From Caprimulgus europaeus (Eukaryota > Chordata > Aves > Caprimulgiformes > Caprimulgidae): a stretch of DNA of 64,000 bases. Where the stretch lies: assembly GCA_907165065.1 (NCBI GenBank), contig OU015523.1, forward strand, positions 42,769,702 through 42,833,701, read 5' to 3'. The stretch's first letter is position 1, and each line of letters starts with the position of its first letter. A program made the translations under genes and the position numbers. Of this stretch, positions 42,468 to 55,674 are shown piece by piece. The notes beneath the pieces were generated by a model, which saw only the letters and a list, made by a program, of their open reading frames with translations, did not search any database and was not told the origin of the DNA.

Positions 42468-44699
42468 TTCGTAGTCTTAAGTTCCTGTCAGCTCGATGAC
42501 TTAACTTCAGAATGAAGTTATGCTAGCTCAGAAAATAAATAATATACATACAAATGTATATAATTTTTGTACAAGGGATACAAAAAGGGAGAACCACAGA
42601 AATATTTTTATCAGTTCTTTAAGCAACAAATCATCAACATTTCAGCATTTCTAGTAATTCTTAGATCAGAGTGCTCAAGAGAGGGCAGGGACTTCTTTCA
42701 CTGTATTTTCTTGTTCAGCAGAAATGCTTTAGTTGCTCATGTATATTTAGTCATCCTATTTTATTTTTCCTCAAAGGCAAGGAAATCTCCTAGGCAGAAC
42801 TGATACAGAAACAGGTTACACGACTGTCAAGAAAAAAAAAAAAAAGATCTCCTGATTCTCAGGTAACACATTAGCCAAAAAATATCCTTTGTGAATTTAT
42901 ACGATATAGCATTGCTCAAAAGCAGACTGTGATGCTACAGAGGTAGTCAGCTGGAGCAACTTGCAAAGAACAAGAGCTTGTGTTGAAGTGTTTGTTCTCC
43001 AGGCATCTTTCAAGCTGCTTCTGGTGGAGCTTCTTCATTGTTTTTTCCATTTGTTTTCCTCTGTAGTCCAACTGAATGTACATGAAGGCAATTTACATAT
43101 GTGTGTGGCACTTTGCTGACAAAATGTACACAAGGTTAGGAACACAATTTTGAAAGCAGTAGTGAAATTGGCTGGGAAAAGCATCTTTCATGAGCAATCC
43201 CACAAATTTTCCATGTCTAGTTTTAAGAGGGCAACAACTAGATTTTATGTACTGCTTGCTTAAGAACAGATGTCTGATAGAATTGCTGTCACCATTATTT
43301 TGAAGTCACGCAAAATCTTCTAAACTATGTAACTCCAATTTGTAACAAAAATAATGAATTACATGATTGCCTAAAGAGGGTTCAGACTCTCATGCATTGA
43401 CAAACTTTTGGCATAAAATCTCTCTTGAGCAATGTAGTCATTGGTTGGAATTAAGCCAAGCCATCCTTTAAATCCCTTTGCTTCTCAAATTGATTAAAAC
43501 TGTAACTGAATCCTTTAATATCAATATATGCCAAATGGATGGTCTGTTGGTCTTGCTACTCAGCAACAATAAAAAATAATTAACTTGATAATGCTCAGAT
43601 CATAACTCCCAGTCTTTTCAGTCCCAGCACTGCACCATCAAATTTAAGTTGTTCTGGCTTCAAGGAGCCCACTCTGAGCCTGTTCAAGTGTCATTAGCTC
43701 TAGGGAATTTATGCCACTGGCTCTAGAAAGGCTCATTTGGTTTGAATTCTGCCCAATTCAGCTACGGCAAGAGAGCCACAAGACTGAGGTTTGCTGGAGT
43801 CATCACTGAAAGTTCTCACAAAAATTCTCAACAACAATGACAACAAAGTCTAAAGCTTTGCCATCACATGAAGAAGGCAAAAGTTTTATAGTTTTCATAG
43901 TACATTCATTTATTATTACCCTTCATCACTTTTCTCGAACCAAGACAGCGGTACATAATTTTCAAACAGGTATAAGAGTAAGATAGGTTCAGTTAATATA
44001 GCCTTTCACTATTTAGAAAACACATAGAAAAATAAATCTAATACTAATCTATATCTAATAATACCTAACAACAGGATTAAACAATTACAGCTTTGAAACA
44101 ATAAACTTGATCAATATCATATAGGCTATGTCAAAATGCTGTGTTCTCTTGAGTATGATGATCAGAAAACTGAAGGATATTGGGGAACTCTGCACAGCCA
44201 GTGATTTATGAGTATGTATGGGTAACTACTGGAATAGTAAAATACGAATTGGCAGATGTACAGATGTGTTCAACCTCGTCCTCTCCAACCCCCTACACAA
44301 AAAGAAGAAACAAAAAACTCTTAAGTGCCCCCAAAGCTACAGAAGCTGGCAAGCAGGTAACGTTCTCCTCTGGCAACAGGAAAAGAATTAAGAGCATGAC
44401 ATAAGCAGAGCTTTCCTAAGGTGCTTTACCACATTTTTGACTTTAAGAGGTTTAGCAGGACTTTGGATGCAAAAGGCATGGGCCCTGGGGACATCAACAA
44501 TAACAAATGTTTGGAACAGAGAGAGGGGAAGACGAAATACCTTCTTCCTCTCTCACTACCTAAAATGCAACAGCAAGCTCCTCTTAAGCTATCCAACAAC
44601 TCAGGGCTTGCATAGGTAAGCCTTGGCTGCCAACATACAAAATTAACTTTTAAAAATACATAGCCATTGTTAAAAACCTATACTGTATTTCTAAGTGGA

Positions 44700-45320
44700 C
44701 ATCCCAAAGATGTGCTTCCCCTGACTTTCTTTCCACTGAGGTGCTGCAAAAGAGTCTCCTGTCATGGCTGTTCCTCCTTCAGACTGCCACAGTCCCAGGG
44801 AGCTCTATCCTCGACTCTCCCCTTTTCTGCAACCTCTTCCCTATTGCTCAGCAGCCTCCTAAAATCATGCTGCTTTAATTATCATCTCTGTGCAGATGAG
44901 TCACAGAGCTCCTGTCCCTTCTGTTCACATTCGCAGTTCAGAATCTCCTTCTGGATATTCGCCACCAGCCCTAACGCAGCATGCTGAGAAGATGAAATCA
45001 CGTTTCTTCCCAAACCCTCCTCTTTGCTCCCCACCCCCTTTCCCTATCTCTTACAACACCTCCATCACCTTATGTCCCATAAGCTCATAACCTGGGTGCC
45101 ATTTTCAACTCCTCTTCACTACCCACACAAATCCTGTCGATTTCCTTCCCACTGCCATTCAGAAATACTTGCTTTGTCTCCCACTTTATTCAGTTCCTAC
45201 AGTTTCTTGCCACTGGGTCCATGGCATCCTCATTCTATTATTATTCCCTGCCCCTCCACACTGAAGCCAGAGCTCATCTGTCTCTGCAGCAACCCACTCT
45301 GTTTTCCTCCATCAGAAAAA
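44700..45320 (+). mobile_element. Ancient L2-type LINE relic (reverse transcriptase palm region)
   Basis: A decayed LINE fragment in plus orientation. Two reverse transcriptase landmarks can be read: NYHLCADESQ at 44877-44906, corresponding to the NYHLYADD-type catalytic box of L2 elements with the last Asp changed to Glu, and NLGAIFNSS at 45089-45115, corresponding to the conserved NLGVIFDSS. They lie in different frames, so at least one indel separates them. The nucleotide phrase 'aaatcctgtcgatttcc' (45129-45145) also matches L2 as I remember it. This family is far older than the CR1 copies. A 37-bp piece of it is repeated exactly at 41872-41908. The borders are approximate. Confidence 0.7.
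45093..45129 (+). repeat. 37-bp exact direct repeat, source copy inside the L2 relic
   Basis: Partner of 41872-41908, 3,221 bp away and in the same orientation. L2 reverse transcriptase sequence continues on both sides here. Confidence 0.9.
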
Positions 45321-48300
45321 TGTGTAAGAACTGACGGAGACGGGAGAAAACAGAATTGTGAGCACATTTAAGATACTAAGGGAAGAGGAAAAAACATTGC
45401 TATTGTGAAAAATATAATGCAAGCCATTAAATAAATGGTACATAAAAGAATATTTCTTTTGCAACCTACAGAAATGCTTCCAAAAGCCTAGAGCCATACC
45501 CATAATATTTAATGAACCTGCAGTTCACTAAGTTCATAACCCTTGTGTACAAACTAATAGCAATTACTCAGCTTCCTGAGTACAAAGAATTGCCTTAATT
45601 TTATTTAAACAATCTGTGTGGAGTGGCACCTATCACCATAGTAACAGAATACTTCACGTAAAAATTTAACACAACTTACATAAATCACCCACAGATCAAG
45701 CAACTACTGGGAAAAATTGCTCGCTGGATTAAGAGACGCAATGTGTATACTGAACTATTTTCTTCTACCCTTCCGAAGTAATTTTCCATTTCCAATTATT
45801 TCTACCCTTTCTGTCTTTCTGTAAAGACATTATCTTGCTTTCCTTTGGGATCTGGTCATATATTTGTTCTTAATTTGCATATAGAGAGTAACACTTCTTC
45901 CTGCTATGCCGTTCCTATGGTCAGTAACCATAGCAAGTATTTAGCACCAACTAAAATGACATTGATACTTGCTCATATATCCTGCTAGAATCTAAGTGCT
46001 CACATGGTCTAAACTGAATTTCAGCTCTTAGCGTGATTTCTCTATGCAGTGACATTCTCAGCAGGTAAAAATAAAATCCACTGAAATTATCAACAGATGA
46101 GAAGTTGGAAGAGAAGCAAAAATGTTTCATCCAAAGGAGAAAAAAACAAAGTCAAACCACCCTCTTTTCTATACCTCTAATTCAGAAAAATAAGCGTCAT
46201 GCATTTAAAACTAAATCTTTTATTATTGACATGCAAAATAGAGTTAGTAGCCCAATGTGTTGCACAGTTCCTAAGTTTTCAATGTCACTTCCAAGGCTGC
46301 TTAGAGGTAAATAATTTTTTACTTCTGCTTTTCGCCTAGTACTGTCATAAAGAATTCTCATTTACAAAACACAATTGCAGCAAAATGTTTCATATAGTGC
46401 CTAGGTGCTTATTCTGTCAACAGAGGAAATAAAATTAATCAAACTTGAGAAAAAGTAATGATATTTAGGTATTTCAGGCTCAGCTATGGCTGGAATGTTT
46501 CATACTGGATCATCTGAAAGTCTTGATGTATTTTTAATGGATTTAAGCAAACAAAATCACAAGTACCTCACATTATATTCCTGAAATAAAGATTGACCCT
46601 ATACTTTTTCATGCTCAAAGCTTCTACTAGCTCCCTAGCAACACATAGTTTCTGTAATTCACTATACTGAAGTGAAATCTTGCTTTGTTGCACCTGGTTA
46701 CAGAGACTGTACTGTCTCTGGAAAGGGAAATCCTTTTCCAAATTAAAAGAAATGCAGACACTCGGTCCTCACTTTTACTGATGTGACCAGTATAACCTTA
46801 ATCCATCATCATTAATGATTAAATTTAGCATTTATAAAGAATTATACAGAAAGCATGGCATATCCTATGTCTGCCTCTATTCAAACAGAAACTGTGATGC
46901 CGCTCAACACACACTGACACAGTGCCCACAACAATCAGTCTAATAAAAGAGGTTTTATTTAAAGGAAATATATGAGATACTAAAACAAGTCTTTCCACTC
47001 TGTCTAGACTTTATCTCAGTTTTCACTAACTTTCTGCCACTTTCTGCAAATACTTCCCTGAGTGCCTGAACTAACCCAACAGCCCCCGACACTTTTACCA
47101 TCACCCTGACCCACTCAGGCTCCTTTTATTGGAAAAATTCAGCAGCTGCATTGGTTTACCAGCATACATCCCATGAAAAAGACTACTCTTTTTTCCACAA
47201 ATTATTCTGCATTTTGTTTACTTTTTCTCCATGTTCAGAGGCTGTCAATCATTAATCTGGAAGAAAAACAACCAAACAAAAAAACCCAAACAAGCCAACA
47301 ATAATCCATTTTCGCTTTCTGGTCACTAAGCTTCTAATGTATTCAGCAATCTTTTGGGGGCTTTCTGACATTTCTTTCTTTTTTTTTTTTTCCTTCTGTC
47401 CACAAGGAAAATAAAATACTTTCTCTAAGAATGAAAAAGAAAACACAGCTAACAAATTCACAGGACTTTACAGGGTGGGTTTTTATTAAAGCATGCAGTG
47501 GCTTTATAACCTACTTTGAAAATGTCACATCACAGACTACGTAAGTTTATGAAAAAAACAACCTCTTTACAGCATATATCTCAATGACAACTAATGAGGC
47601 AGCAAATTATTTTCAGTAGTGGTTCATATCCCTATAGACTATTATTGATGTTTTAACCTTTGAGCTATTCTGTGCCTAATACCATTTCAAAAAGGACTCC
47701 AAACCTTAAATCAAAAGACAACAACATATCTACAAGCAAGCTGTTTCAAGGGAAAAGAAAGTATTATAAAATAGCAGAAATCAACTATAAGAATCAGAAA
47801 AAGGCATCAATGTTAAGCACCTTAGGCACTTTTTACATTACGTTAAATTATATCTGAAATTTTCCATTAAAATGTGCTATAGAGAAATAAGCTACTCTAC
47901 TATGAAAAAAACATTCTGAAAGAGCATAAATTGAAACTACTTTGATATAGCTTCTTGTAAACAAAAAGCAGTTTCATATTTCCAACAATCTTTTAAATTC
48001 TATTTTACCTTATACATTATACATAAACTTCTAAATGTGAAGAAAACAACTGCACAGGACAATATCACTACTTCTGAGCACTGCTTTGAACCTTATGCAA
48101 CAGAAAACCTTGCATAAGAGCAGCACTTGAAGGATACAAAGTGAGGCTAAATTTCTGCCAGTGTTATTTGCAATGAGTTACAATCCTTTCATATGAAAAC
48201 CATTTGGATTCCACAGGCAGATACTGCCTGGGTATTTTTTTTCAAGGGGGGCTTTTTTGTTCTGTTTTCAACTTTTGACCACATCTATTTAGCTATCAGT

Positions 48301-51300
48301 TGTACACTTACCCCATTACTTGCACACTTATCAGAAATGAGGTATTTTGTATAAACAGCGTACTATGCATGTGTACATTTTAAATTCCAAGACTGCGGCC
48401 TCCTCACTATGAAGTATTTTTATTAAAAACTTTAAAATTTAATACATAATTGTTTCCATCAAACACATGTTGCTTTGAAAATCCCAACAATCTGGAAATG
48501 CAAAAGCTTTAATGAGGAACCAATCAAACATTCACACTACTAAACTACTAAAGCCAGTTTATTAGCTAAAGATTCCTGAGGTAATTACTTGGTATGACCT
48601 AAAATTCAAAATTTTAAAGCTATGTTTAGTGAGTCCTTAAAGTCCTTAATAACTTGGACTTACAAACAAAAGTGAGGAATTGTGATAGAAAAGATTATAT
48701 GAGAAATACTTTGTAACAATAATACTAAGGATATTAATTATTCTTCCTATTCATGTATTTGACATTGTCCTAACAAAATGAATAGAACCATTATATATTA
48801 TTGCATTTGGATTCTGAGTCAGGGTGGGAGGGCCAAGAAAGTAAATTTCCTTTTTATCCTTTAAACTGGAAAACAAACCTGCACTTAGTTTCTCAGTGAG
48901 ACTTAACATTTGAAACATTTGTCATGTATACCCAACTGATTATAAAAAACTTGATGTCATACAAAAATAGTGCCTTACTCAAGAAATAATTTCTGATCTT
49001 TTCCAGTATCTTTTATCTGAAAGATAGCAATGGCTAGAAGCCCAACAAAGATTACCCCTCTAGCATGGGAAGTGACTCCATGGGGGCATGGAATACATGG
49101 ACACCAATTTTTTCAAAATTCAAATACTTTAAATGGGGAACAAGTTCCAAATCACTCAGCTGAGGCAGTGCATAGGGCACTTCTGTATGTGCTCTATGAG
49201 GGTTTTTAGCTCAAAATCCTAGGTTACTGTATGTCCATACAGAGTTTTTGTGGATAGTTGTCTCGGTCTTTCCCAGCTATCTTTCCTGGCTGCCACATCC
49301 CAAATTGCATTCTCACTTTGTGTCATCCAAAATCTGAGTTTACCTCCAAATGTTGCTGTGAGACAAATGATGTCAGAATTAGGATCTGTGACAACAGTGT
49401 AAGCCAGGTCCATGTCGGCCACGTGACTGTTCTCCATCTCCATCCCTGTTACACAGAATTGCTTCCAACACATAGTCCCTCTTCAAGAAGGTGTTTAGGC
49501 AGAGAAGTAATTGCAGTGATGCTTTTATAAAGGAGCATTTACAGGCCTACAGCTATGCTTCTGCTGGAGCATCTTGCTAAGTAAATCCCACAAGACATTA
49601 AAACTGCAAGATAAACACCAGTGGTTTTAAAACTAAATAAACACAGCAAATCATTGTGAAAGCTTATTAAGGAAAGTAAAAAACACGTGACGAATGCTAC
49701 TAATGATCACTACTAAACAGCAATAATAAGAACTATGGGGTTCAGCAGTAAAATTTCCTTTGAATGTCTGGTGAATTACAAAGTTGATATAAAATTAGAC
49801 TTTTCAGATATTCCCAAGATTTCTAGGGTTTTAATTCTAAAGAAAAAAGCTTCTTTAGTGAAACTCTAATGGGTTCCTGAGGAATAAGAGCATTGAGAAT
49901 GATAATAAATGTTACCTACAGATTGTGTAAGAAAGCAAAAAAACTTCTGTTCCTTACAGTTGTCATTGTAGCTACTGCTACCTTTCTAAAACAAAACAAG
50001 CATACTTAGAAGGACCAGTTCCTGGCACCCTCTGAAGCCAAACACCCCCAACTAACTACGTCAATAGCAAGACTTTAATGAACATCACAAAGACAAGGAG
50101 TCACTCGTTCTTTCTTACATGCATTTGTCTCTGGAACACTTCTACCTACACAAATCTAAATTTATGAATGAACCAAAAGGGGAAAAAGCATCACCCAAAA
50201 CAATCTCACTCCCCCTCCCAACTTGTACATCCATGTTCCTTTAACACCTATCCTGTACCATCAAGGAAGAACAGACCTTTTTTACTTATTGCAGTGTAAA
50301 CAGAGAGCACAGATAATGAATGCTCAGCTTCCAATTCCTATGGGGATGCTCCAAGGAGGCAGACAGGTGTAGGAGAGTAAGGCAGAGAGTGCAAGGGAAT
50401 GGTAGCAAAAATCATTATACTCTCATGGATTTGTTTGTAATTTAAATCCTATTTTTTCCCTCAGTGTTCTGCTGCAAGGGAAGAGTTGATTATAAAAATG
50501 AAACAAGAATGCAAGTCCTGAATTAAATAAGCCATCAGCAAGTAGGATGGTATTAAGAGTAAAAACTTGCAGGAAGTCCCTATGAAACAATATTCTAAAG
50601 TCCTAAAGGGGAGAATAAAAGTCCCTAAACCAAAGTAAAACAGCTGCATAGAAGCAGATTATTAGTGTGAATACAAAGCAGGTTACAATAATAACTTGCA
50701 GTGTTCTGAGGGACCTGCATCCACTGGCAAATTCACTGCACACTGGCCTGTTAGTTGCATCCCGGGCAATGTGCAACCCACATAGAAAATGACATGGTTA
50801 AAACAAAGTACATGCCATTCTGCATTTTATTGTGAAGTCTGTCTCTAAGCAGGTATTATACCTCCAACTTTTCTAATTATTTAAAGGCTAAAGCACAGAC
50901 ACTCAATAGATTCTCTTAGACTTCATACAAGAGAGAGCAGTAATTCTGTTTTTTTTTCTTCATTATCCATTTTGCACTGATAATAGGGCAGGGGAGAGGA
51001 CCCAAACCCACTTAATTCTATGAAGAAACACTAACATTACAATTAGTCTCAAAACGTGCAAAATAATTCAAGCAAGCTAGCTTTATTTTCTTTTTTTTCC
51101 CTCCACCTTGACTAAAGATTCATTTTTGGTTAATAAAGCTGACGGTCGGCTGTAACTTAGCACAAAAGAACAGTTTTCTATTCTGCCACTGATCAGTTAC
51201 TTAGGTAAATACTGGAGTATTACTTTTAAATTGTATGAATGTCTTAAAAAAATAAAAGTCAAAGGTATAAGAAAATATACAGACTGCATATTTTTTAATA

Positions 51301-52058
51301 AACAATTAAGCTTTATAAAAATCCGTTAGCCACCGTTACAAGAACAATTGTAATGTTGCCTTCTGTAGGTCTTTCACAAACAACAAAAAAAAGTTTTTAA
51401 TTAAATTATAAACTATTATAAGTTAGTGAAGTACTATAAAGTACTTCGCATACAAAAGAAAATGGATTCTGAGACAGAAAAAATACCTGATAAGGTGATA
51501 CCAAAACATTCAATCTACAGCCTTCAGAAAACACGTTGAGGATTTTCAGGGTGTTCAGTGATCATATAAAAGAAAAGCTCAGCAAAGACACTTTGAAATG
51601 CTACATTGGAATGCATTTGTTTTAAGTAAAGACCAAACCACATGTGTTTGGGACTAGTAATGGAATTTTTCATTATAATTTTTCTGACTACAGCACACTT
51701 CAATTTCAGAGCATGCTTAAATTTAGGCACACAAATGTGCCTTTTGACTTCAAAGTATGGATTCATATACTGAACTGCTTCCTGATTGGGGAAACATGTC
51801 AGTTGTTGGCGAAAATAAAATTGCTTTTCTCCAAAGGTATTAAGTAATAACATTTGCTCTCATTCACACTGAAAAATATATGTAGAGAAACATTTCCCTA
51901 CACCACAGCGAATTAGCAGTATCACGGATAGGGATAAATTCATAAGAAAATGAACTGATATTGAGATAATTCCTGGGAAATACTGCAGCTTGATATTTTA
52001 CCCACATTCTCACTAATTGTGGACACATGAAAATAGATCAGGTGGGTGTTCCTCTGAA

Positions 52059-52073
52059 CAACAACAACAACAA
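52059..52073. repeat. (CAA)5 microsatellite
   Basis: Five CAA units in tandem within the exon 4-5 intron. Confidence 0.95.
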
Positions 52074-53683
52074 AATAGATAGTGATGCACAGGCTACTTC
52101 TGTGGAAAATGAGCAGTACCCTCCGTTCCTCCTTCTGCCAAACTACTGGTGCCTTTTCACAGCTCAAGACAGGCACAACAACCCACAGGACAACAGATGT
52201 GTAAAAGGCAGCCAAGAAAACTAAGGCCTGAGCTCTTCTTCCACAGCCACCACTGCTGGCACCTCTGTCCTAGTTTGAGTCAGGGTGACGACGAGAAGCT
52301 CAGTCAGTAGTACGAAGTGGCTGAAGGATGGGACTGGCAGGGCACCCCTTGGCCTTCAGGCCTGGGAAGCAAAGAGGCACCCCTCACTGTGTGGCCTGCA
52401 GGGACGGAACAGACCATGCTCTGTTTCCACATCAAAAACTCCACACATAATTGTGCGAAAATGATTAATAATAATAGAAATGTGAGAAACTTTCCAAAGT
52501 CTGAATGCACAGGACTAGTTATACTGCTTTCTCCAACTCAGGTGGCAGATAAACCCAACTAACGGTTAGTGTTGCACACTTTTATGAAAAGATCAGAGAA
52601 AAATGCATTTCTTTTCTAAAAAGGGAGAGTATTATTATAAACTGTTATGTCAAGAGGCCACAGAAGTTTTGCTCAGTTTGGAACGATACTTTTGAAAACC
52701 AGTCTCCTCAGCACTCCTACCTAGCCCACTCTCTCCCTTTTTCTCCATTCCACCTTCTCAAGTGCAAACACTCCATCGAACTTCTGCTTGGCAGCAGTGG
52801 TCCTTTCCCTCTGCTGTTGCTGAACGATCAGGAGAGGCAACTGCCTCTGGACCCTTTTCTCCCTGCATGATGGGCACTGCTGCACTGCCAGGTCAGCTGA
52901 TGGTATAAGATGGTACCAAGACTCTTCACAGTCATCAGTAGCAGACTGGTCTCAGAAATACATGCGTCAGGGTAAATGACAACGCTCAACTGAACAGAAC
53001 TACTTTAACTTCCTGGGTTATTTCTCCAGAATCTGGTATCAATATTAGTTCGAACTTGCAGCAAAAGAAACTTTTCAGTTTCAGCAGAACAACAGGCAAG
53101 TACAGGGACAGACCTAAACCGCAGACACAGAAGCAACAGAAGGGTGGGGAAGATTCTCTAAATCGCACTCCCAAATGAAGCCCCTTAAGCAAGTGCTTCT
53201 CAGCACCTACCTCTGGATTTCTTGAAGGTTGGATGCACAAAAATGTAAACAAAATATTCTAGCCTTGTGGGGATGTGTGTCATCTTAAATGGGTGTCTAG
53301 ATGATATGAATTGTATGAAAGAGCAGATGACTAAAATACAATACATACAGACCTTATGAACTAGACAGTTAATTAAAAATCAAAGACAAAATAAATTAAA
53401 AGGGCAAATTATCAAGTACATGTCACAAATTTATAGTGATGATATGAGACTAGAGAACTCCAGATGAATCTTACTACTGAGATATGCAGAGGTACATACA
53501 CAGCACAACCCAAACTAGTATTATAAAACTAGGAGGCAGAATTTTTATGAAGTGTTTACTAAGTACTAATATTCCTTTATTTTTGTTAGACAATGATATA
53601 GATGCAGTAACAAAAAATTGTGTGAAGAAGGTAACAGCCATTTACAATTTAGGAAAAAATAAATTGCTAAGCAGATGGTCTCA

Positions 53684-53842
<159 letters not shown>

Positions 53843-54704
53843 TCACTGGTGCACAATGTGCTTAATACACATTGTTTCTAGAGATATTATAATCACACAG
53901 AATACTCAAAGTGTTCTACTAAAATTGTAAAATACAGCATACATATCCATAGAAAATGTTCATCTCTCCCTGGTTTTGCAGTTTTTAAGTTCCTCTTTAA
54001 GAAATTCCATTTATAAAAGTATTATTTCTACAGTCTTCCAGTTTATTTTTGGACTACCTCTACTCCCCCAGAAAAAGCCCACCTTGCCTTCTGCATTTGG
54101 GAATATCCTCATAAAGACAACCAGAGGCACCACCTCCACCTGTCATGAATGGTGCCCAGATGTGAATCAGATCAGAAAAGCATTGGCTGATACATTGCAA
54201 TTCTCGGGACCTGATTTAATATCTGCTAAAAGTAGTAGAGGGATTCAGAAGAAGTAAAAGCTTTATCCAAAGGGAAGAACAGCATTTAGAGCCTGAGATG
54301 CATCAAAGCTCAGAAGTAGCTGCAATGGCTAAACTGGAGGCACAGCCTAACATCACACACACTGTGTTACAACAGAAGTGCTTAGTGAAATTAAAAGTGT
54401 AAAGCAGCATTAGAGACATCACCTACATGCATCCTATACCTTAAAACTCCATGTTAGAATGTTTAAAATGCTTGTCTACCTAGAAGCTTGCTTGTTTTCT
54501 ACAGGCACTGCTAAAATGTGTTTGGTTAGTGAGGCTGGCAGTCATTTGATTTCTGTACTACAAGTCTGTGTTAAACTATTAACTCATCTTGGCCTAATTT
54601 CTATATGCAAGAAGTAGTCAAACACTAGGTATGAGTCTTGTTTTCTCCAAGACGAGTCAAGATTTCGACTTAATCAGTGTCACAAATGAGGCTTTTATAG
54701 CCTT

Positions 54705-55674
54705 TAGGGGCTGGTATTGAAACCAGTGCTGTTCAACATCTTTATCAGCAACATGGACAGTGGGATTGAGTGCACCCTCAGCAGTTTGCCAATGACATCA
54801 AGCTGTGTCTTTCAGTAGACACACTGGAAGGAAGGGATGCCATCCAGAGGGACCTTGACAGGCTTGAGAGGTGGGCCTGTGCTAACCTCATGAAGTTCAA
54901 CAAGGCCAAGTACAAAGTCCTGCATCTGGGTTGGGGCAACTCCAAGCACAAATACAGGCTGGGCAGAGAACGGATTGAGAGCAGCCCTGAGGAGAAGGAC
55001 TTTGGAGTGCTGGTGGACAAGAAGCTCAACGTGAGCTGGCAATGTGTGCTCGCAGCCCAGAAGGCCAATAACCGTACCCTGGGCTGCATCAAGAGAAGCG
55101 TGGCCAGCAGGTCGAGGGAGATGATTCTGCCCCTCTGCTCTTGTGAGAACCCACCTGGAGTACTGAGTCCAGTTCTGGAGCCCCCAACACAAGAGAGACA
55201 TGGACCAGTTAGAACGAGTCCAGAGGAGGCCACGAGGATGATCGGAGGGCTGGAGCACCTCTCCTACGAGGACAGGATGAGAGAGTTGGGGCTGCTCAGC
55301 CTGGAGAAGAGAAGGCTCCTGGGAGACCTTATAGCGGCCTTCCAGTACCTGAAGGGGCCCACAAGGAAGCTGGGGAGGGACTTTTTACAAGAGTACGTAA
55401 AGACAGAACAAGGGGCAAAGGCTTTAAATTGGGAGAGGGTAGATTTAGATTTGATATTAGGAAGAAATTCTTCACTGTGAGGGTGTTGAGACACTGGAAC
55501 AGGTTGCCCAGAGAAGTTGTGGATGCCCCCTCCCTGGAAGCGCTGAAGGCCAGGCTGGATGAGGCTTTGAGAAACCTGGTCTAGTGGAAGGTGTTCCTGC
55601 TCATGGCAGGGGGGGTTGGGACTGGATGATCTTTAAGGTCCCTTCCAACCCAGACCATTCTATGATTCTGTGAT
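54705..55674 (+). mobile_element. CR1 LINE fragment, 5'-truncated, with broken reverse transcriptase and intact 3' end
   Basis: About 970 bp of CR1 non-LTR retrotransposon in plus orientation, antisense to CNKSR2. An ORF of 236 codons (54770-55480) covers the C-terminal half of the CR1 reverse transcriptase. It includes motifs such as [35 protein letters not shown] and [10 protein letters not shown]. The catalytic FADD motif reads FAND (54785-54796), so the enzyme would be inactive. The element is 5'-truncated, as is usual for CR1. The 3' UTR has the family hallmarks 'aggtcccttccaaccc' and 'ccattctatgattctgtg' at 55636-55672. It is a genomic fossil and not a host gene. The smaller minus-strand ORFs across it are mirror images with no meaning. 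Confidence 0.95.

Noticed and set aside
44667..45371. Pyrimidine-rich ORFs of 66-115 codons as genes
   Set aside because: They overlap in different frames across the L2 relic; the only recognisable pieces are decayed reverse transcriptase motifs.
54778..55258. Overlapping minus-strand ORFs of about 150 codons
   Set aside because: They are mirror frames of the GC-rich CR1 sequence and have no family resemblance.
54770..55480. 236-codon plus-strand ORF as a host gene
   Set aside because: It is the C-terminal half of a CR1 reverse transcriptase with a mutated catalytic motif, followed by the CR1 3' end.
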